Below, in pieces: positions 62,548 through 64,000 of a stretch of 64,000 nt of DNA. The first letter of the stretch is position 1, and every line of letters starts with the position of its first letter. The stretch is from Parafrankia discariae (GTDB lineage: Bacteria; Actinomycetota; Actinomycetes; Frankiales; Frankiaceae), in NCBI RefSeq assembly GCF_000373365.1, contig NZ_KB891203.1, forward strand, positions 44,437-108,436, given 5' to 3'. The notes under the pieces are model-generated. The model saw only the letters and a list, made by a program, of their open reading frames with translations, ran no database searches and was not told the origin of the DNA. The translations under genes and the position numbers were made by a program.

Positions 62548-63987
62548 GTGAAGCGGTTACTGATCGACGGAAAGCTTGTCGAGACCGAGCGGACGGTCGA
62601 CTCGATCAACCCCGCGACCGGTGAGGTCATCGGCCAGGCCGCGGAGGCGACCGTCGAACACACCACCGCCGCGGTCAAGGCCGCCCGCAAGGCCTTCGAC
62701 ACCACCAACTGGTCCACGGACGTCGCGTTCCGCGTCCAGTGCCTCAACCAGCTCCACGACGTCCTCCTCAAGCACAAAGAAGAACTCCGCGAACTCACCA
62801 TCGCCGAGGTCGGCCACCCCCGCATGATCACCGACGGGCCCGCCCTCGGTGACCCCATCAACCTCGTCAAGTACTACGCCGACCTCGCCGCCGGCTACCA
62901 GTTCACCCAGGACCTCGGCACCGTCGAATCCCGCGGCGCCCAACACCACCGCTGGGTCGAACGCGAACCCGCCGGCGTCGTCTCCGCGATCGTCGCCTAC
63001 AACTACCCCACCCAACTCGCCCTCGCGAAACTCGCCCCCGCCCTCGCCGCCGGCTGCACCGTCATCCTCAAAGGCGCCCCCGACACCCCCCTGCTCGCCC
63101 TCGCCCTCGCCGAACTCATCGCCAACGAAACCGACATCCCCCCCGGCGTCGTCAACGTCATCACCTCCCTCGACATCGACGCCGCCGAAGTCCTCACCAG
63201 CCACCCCGACGTCGACCTCGTCACCTTCACCGGATCCACCGCCGTCGGCCGACGCATCATGGAAGTCGCCAGCAGGACCGTCAAAAAGGTCTTCCTCGAA
63301 CTCGGCGGGAAATCCGCCCTCGTCGTCCTCGACGACGCCAACCACGACATGGCCGCCATGATGGCCGCCTTCACCATCTGCTCCCACGCCGGACAGGGCT
63401 GCGCCATCACCAGCCGCCTCGTCGTCCCCCGCGCCCAGCACGACGCCATCGTCGAGAAGGTCGCCGCCACCCTCGCCCAGATCAAGGTCGGCGACCCGTC
63501 CGCACCCGACACCTACATGGGCCCCCTGATCAGCGAGAAGCAACGCGACAAGGTCGACAACATCGTCCAGCGCGCCATCACCGCCGGCGCCACCCTCGTC
63601 ACCGGCGGCCAGAAGATCAACCCCGGGTACTTCTACACCCCCACCCTGCTCGCGAACGTCGACCCCGACAGCGAGATCGCCCAGGAAGAAATCTTCGGCC
63701 CCGTCCTCGCCGTCATCCCCCACGACGGCGACGACCACGCCATCGCGATCGCGAACAACTCCATCTTCGGCCTCTCCGGCTCCGTCCTGTCCGCCGACAC
63801 CGACCGCGCCCTGAACGTCGCCCGCCGCATCCGCAGCGGCACCATCAGCGTCAACGGCGGCAGCTGGTACGCCCCCGACGCCCCCTTCGGCGGCTACAAG
63901 CAATCCGGCATCGGACGCGAAAGCGGCCTCCTCGGCCTCGAGGAATTCCTCGAAGTCAAAACCATCGCCACCCCAGCCGGAACCTGA
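62548..63987 (+). CDS. NAD(P)-dependent aldehyde dehydrogenase
   Basis: The 479-residue enzyme oxidises an aldehyde to the acid. It has AIVAYNYPTQLALAKLAPAL with Asn152, Lys175 in VILKGAP, FTGSTAVGRRIME, Glu251 in FLELGGKSALVVLDDA and the nucleophile Cys285 in GQGCAITSR, then EEIFGPVLAV and APFGGYKQSGIGRE. The start is GTG at 62548 with GAGGAG before it; an upstream open frame runs from 62458. Codon use differs from its neighbours: Leu is mostly CTC, Ala mostly GCC, and GAA and AAA occur more often. The substrate is unknown; the TetR gene is its likely regulator. Confidence 0.94.
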   Translation: MKRLLIDGKLVETERTVDSINPATGEVIGQAAEATVEHTTAAVKAARKAFDTTNWSTDVAFRVQCLNQLHDVLLKHKEELRELTIAEVGHPRMITDGPALGDPINLVKYYADLAAGYQFTQDLGTVESRGAQHHRWVEREPAGVVSAIVAYNYPTQLALAKLAPALAAGCTVILKGAPDTPLLALALAELIANETDIPPGVVNVITSLDIDAAEVLTSHPDVDLVTFTGSTAVGRRIMEVASRTVKKVFLELGGKSALVVLDDANHDMAAMMAAFTICSHAGQGCAITSRLVVPRAQHDAIVEKVAATLAQIKVGDPSAPDTYMGPLISEKQRDKVDNIVQRAITAGATLVTGGQKINPGYFYTPTLLANVDPDSEIAQEEIFGPVLAVIPHDGDDHAIAIANNSIFGLSGSVLSADTDRALNVARRIRSGTISVNGGSWYAPDAPFGGYKQSGIGRESGLLGLEEFLEVKTIATPAGT

Positions 63988-64000
63988 CCCACCAACACCA

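Noticed and set aside
62557..63903. Minus-strand open frame of 448 codons opposite the aldehyde dehydrogenase gene
   Set aside because: The product is almost only Gly, Val, Asp, Glu and Ala, which follows from the C-ending codons on the plus strand.

Overview
The window reads as the chromosome of a very GC-rich actinobacterium. Codons end almost always in G or C, GTG starts are frequent, and genes often overlap by 4 bases (ATGA/GTGA). It also carries actinobacterial markers: an actinobacterial-type bcc-aa3 respiratory locus, PimB', class II DAHP synthase, DUF5667, DUF3043 and F420-type nitroreductase families. From memory, the gene order follows the Mycobacterium tuberculosis block Rv2175c-Rv2206 (pknL, aroG, Rv2179c, plsC, Rv2184c, Rv2185c, fadD15, pimB', Rv2191, trpD, ctaE-qcrCAB, ctaC, adoK, Rv2204c, Rv2206), with many insertions. 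A Frankia-like lineage is my best guess, but this is inference. I see no rRNA, tRNA, insertion sequence, prophage or CRISPR array.

Layout. 0-2.3 kb: end of an SMC/SbcC-like ATPase and an anchored Ig-like protein. 2.3-10.1 kb: a minus-strand block with a split lycopene cyclase (crtYc/crtYd), thiE, thiS, an Rv2175c-type regulator, two oxidoreductases, and thiH-thiG behind a TPP riboswitch. 10.2-14.8 kb: a PASTA Ser/Thr kinase and a DUF5667 protein. 14.8-20.5 kb: aroG, a phosphofructokinase with pyrophosphate-type residues, an exoribonuclease, a secreted glycosidase-like protein and plsC. 21-25.5 kb: an esterase, a membrane protein, a predicted ornithine cyclodeaminase and a ROK glucokinase. 25.5-32.6 kb: ArsA-like ATPase, SRPBCC protein, metallophosphoesterase, fadD15-like and pimB' genes. 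32.7-38.9 kb: NYN-domain protein, a Tyr/Gln-repeat membrane protein, HIT, VOC, and a DnaQ-UvrC fusion.

39-51.2 kb is the respiratory core: ctaE-qcrC-qcrA-qcrB and ctaC-ctaD-ctaF, each run chained by 4-base overlaps. Between the two runs lie a Fur/PerR-type regulator, rubrerythrin, DUF3501 and SseB genes plus a receiver-like gene and trpD. Together the cta and qcr products would make the menaquinol-cytochrome c-oxygen supercomplex, and the inserted genes look like a peroxide-defence module.

51.7-57 kb: a cysteine desulfurase/TusA pair, an adenosine-kinase-like enzyme, an ErpA-like Fe-S carrier, nadA and a DUF3043 protein. This is a cluster for Fe-S, sulfur and NAD cofactor supply. 57-64 kb: aldo/keto reductase, a TetR-controlled F420-type reductase operon with two clear operators, a small His-tailed membrane protein next to an MBL-CobU fusion, and a TetR/aldehyde dehydrogenase divergent pair with a palindromic operator. 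Several convergent gene pairs are separated by long perfect palindromes that look like bidirectional terminators.
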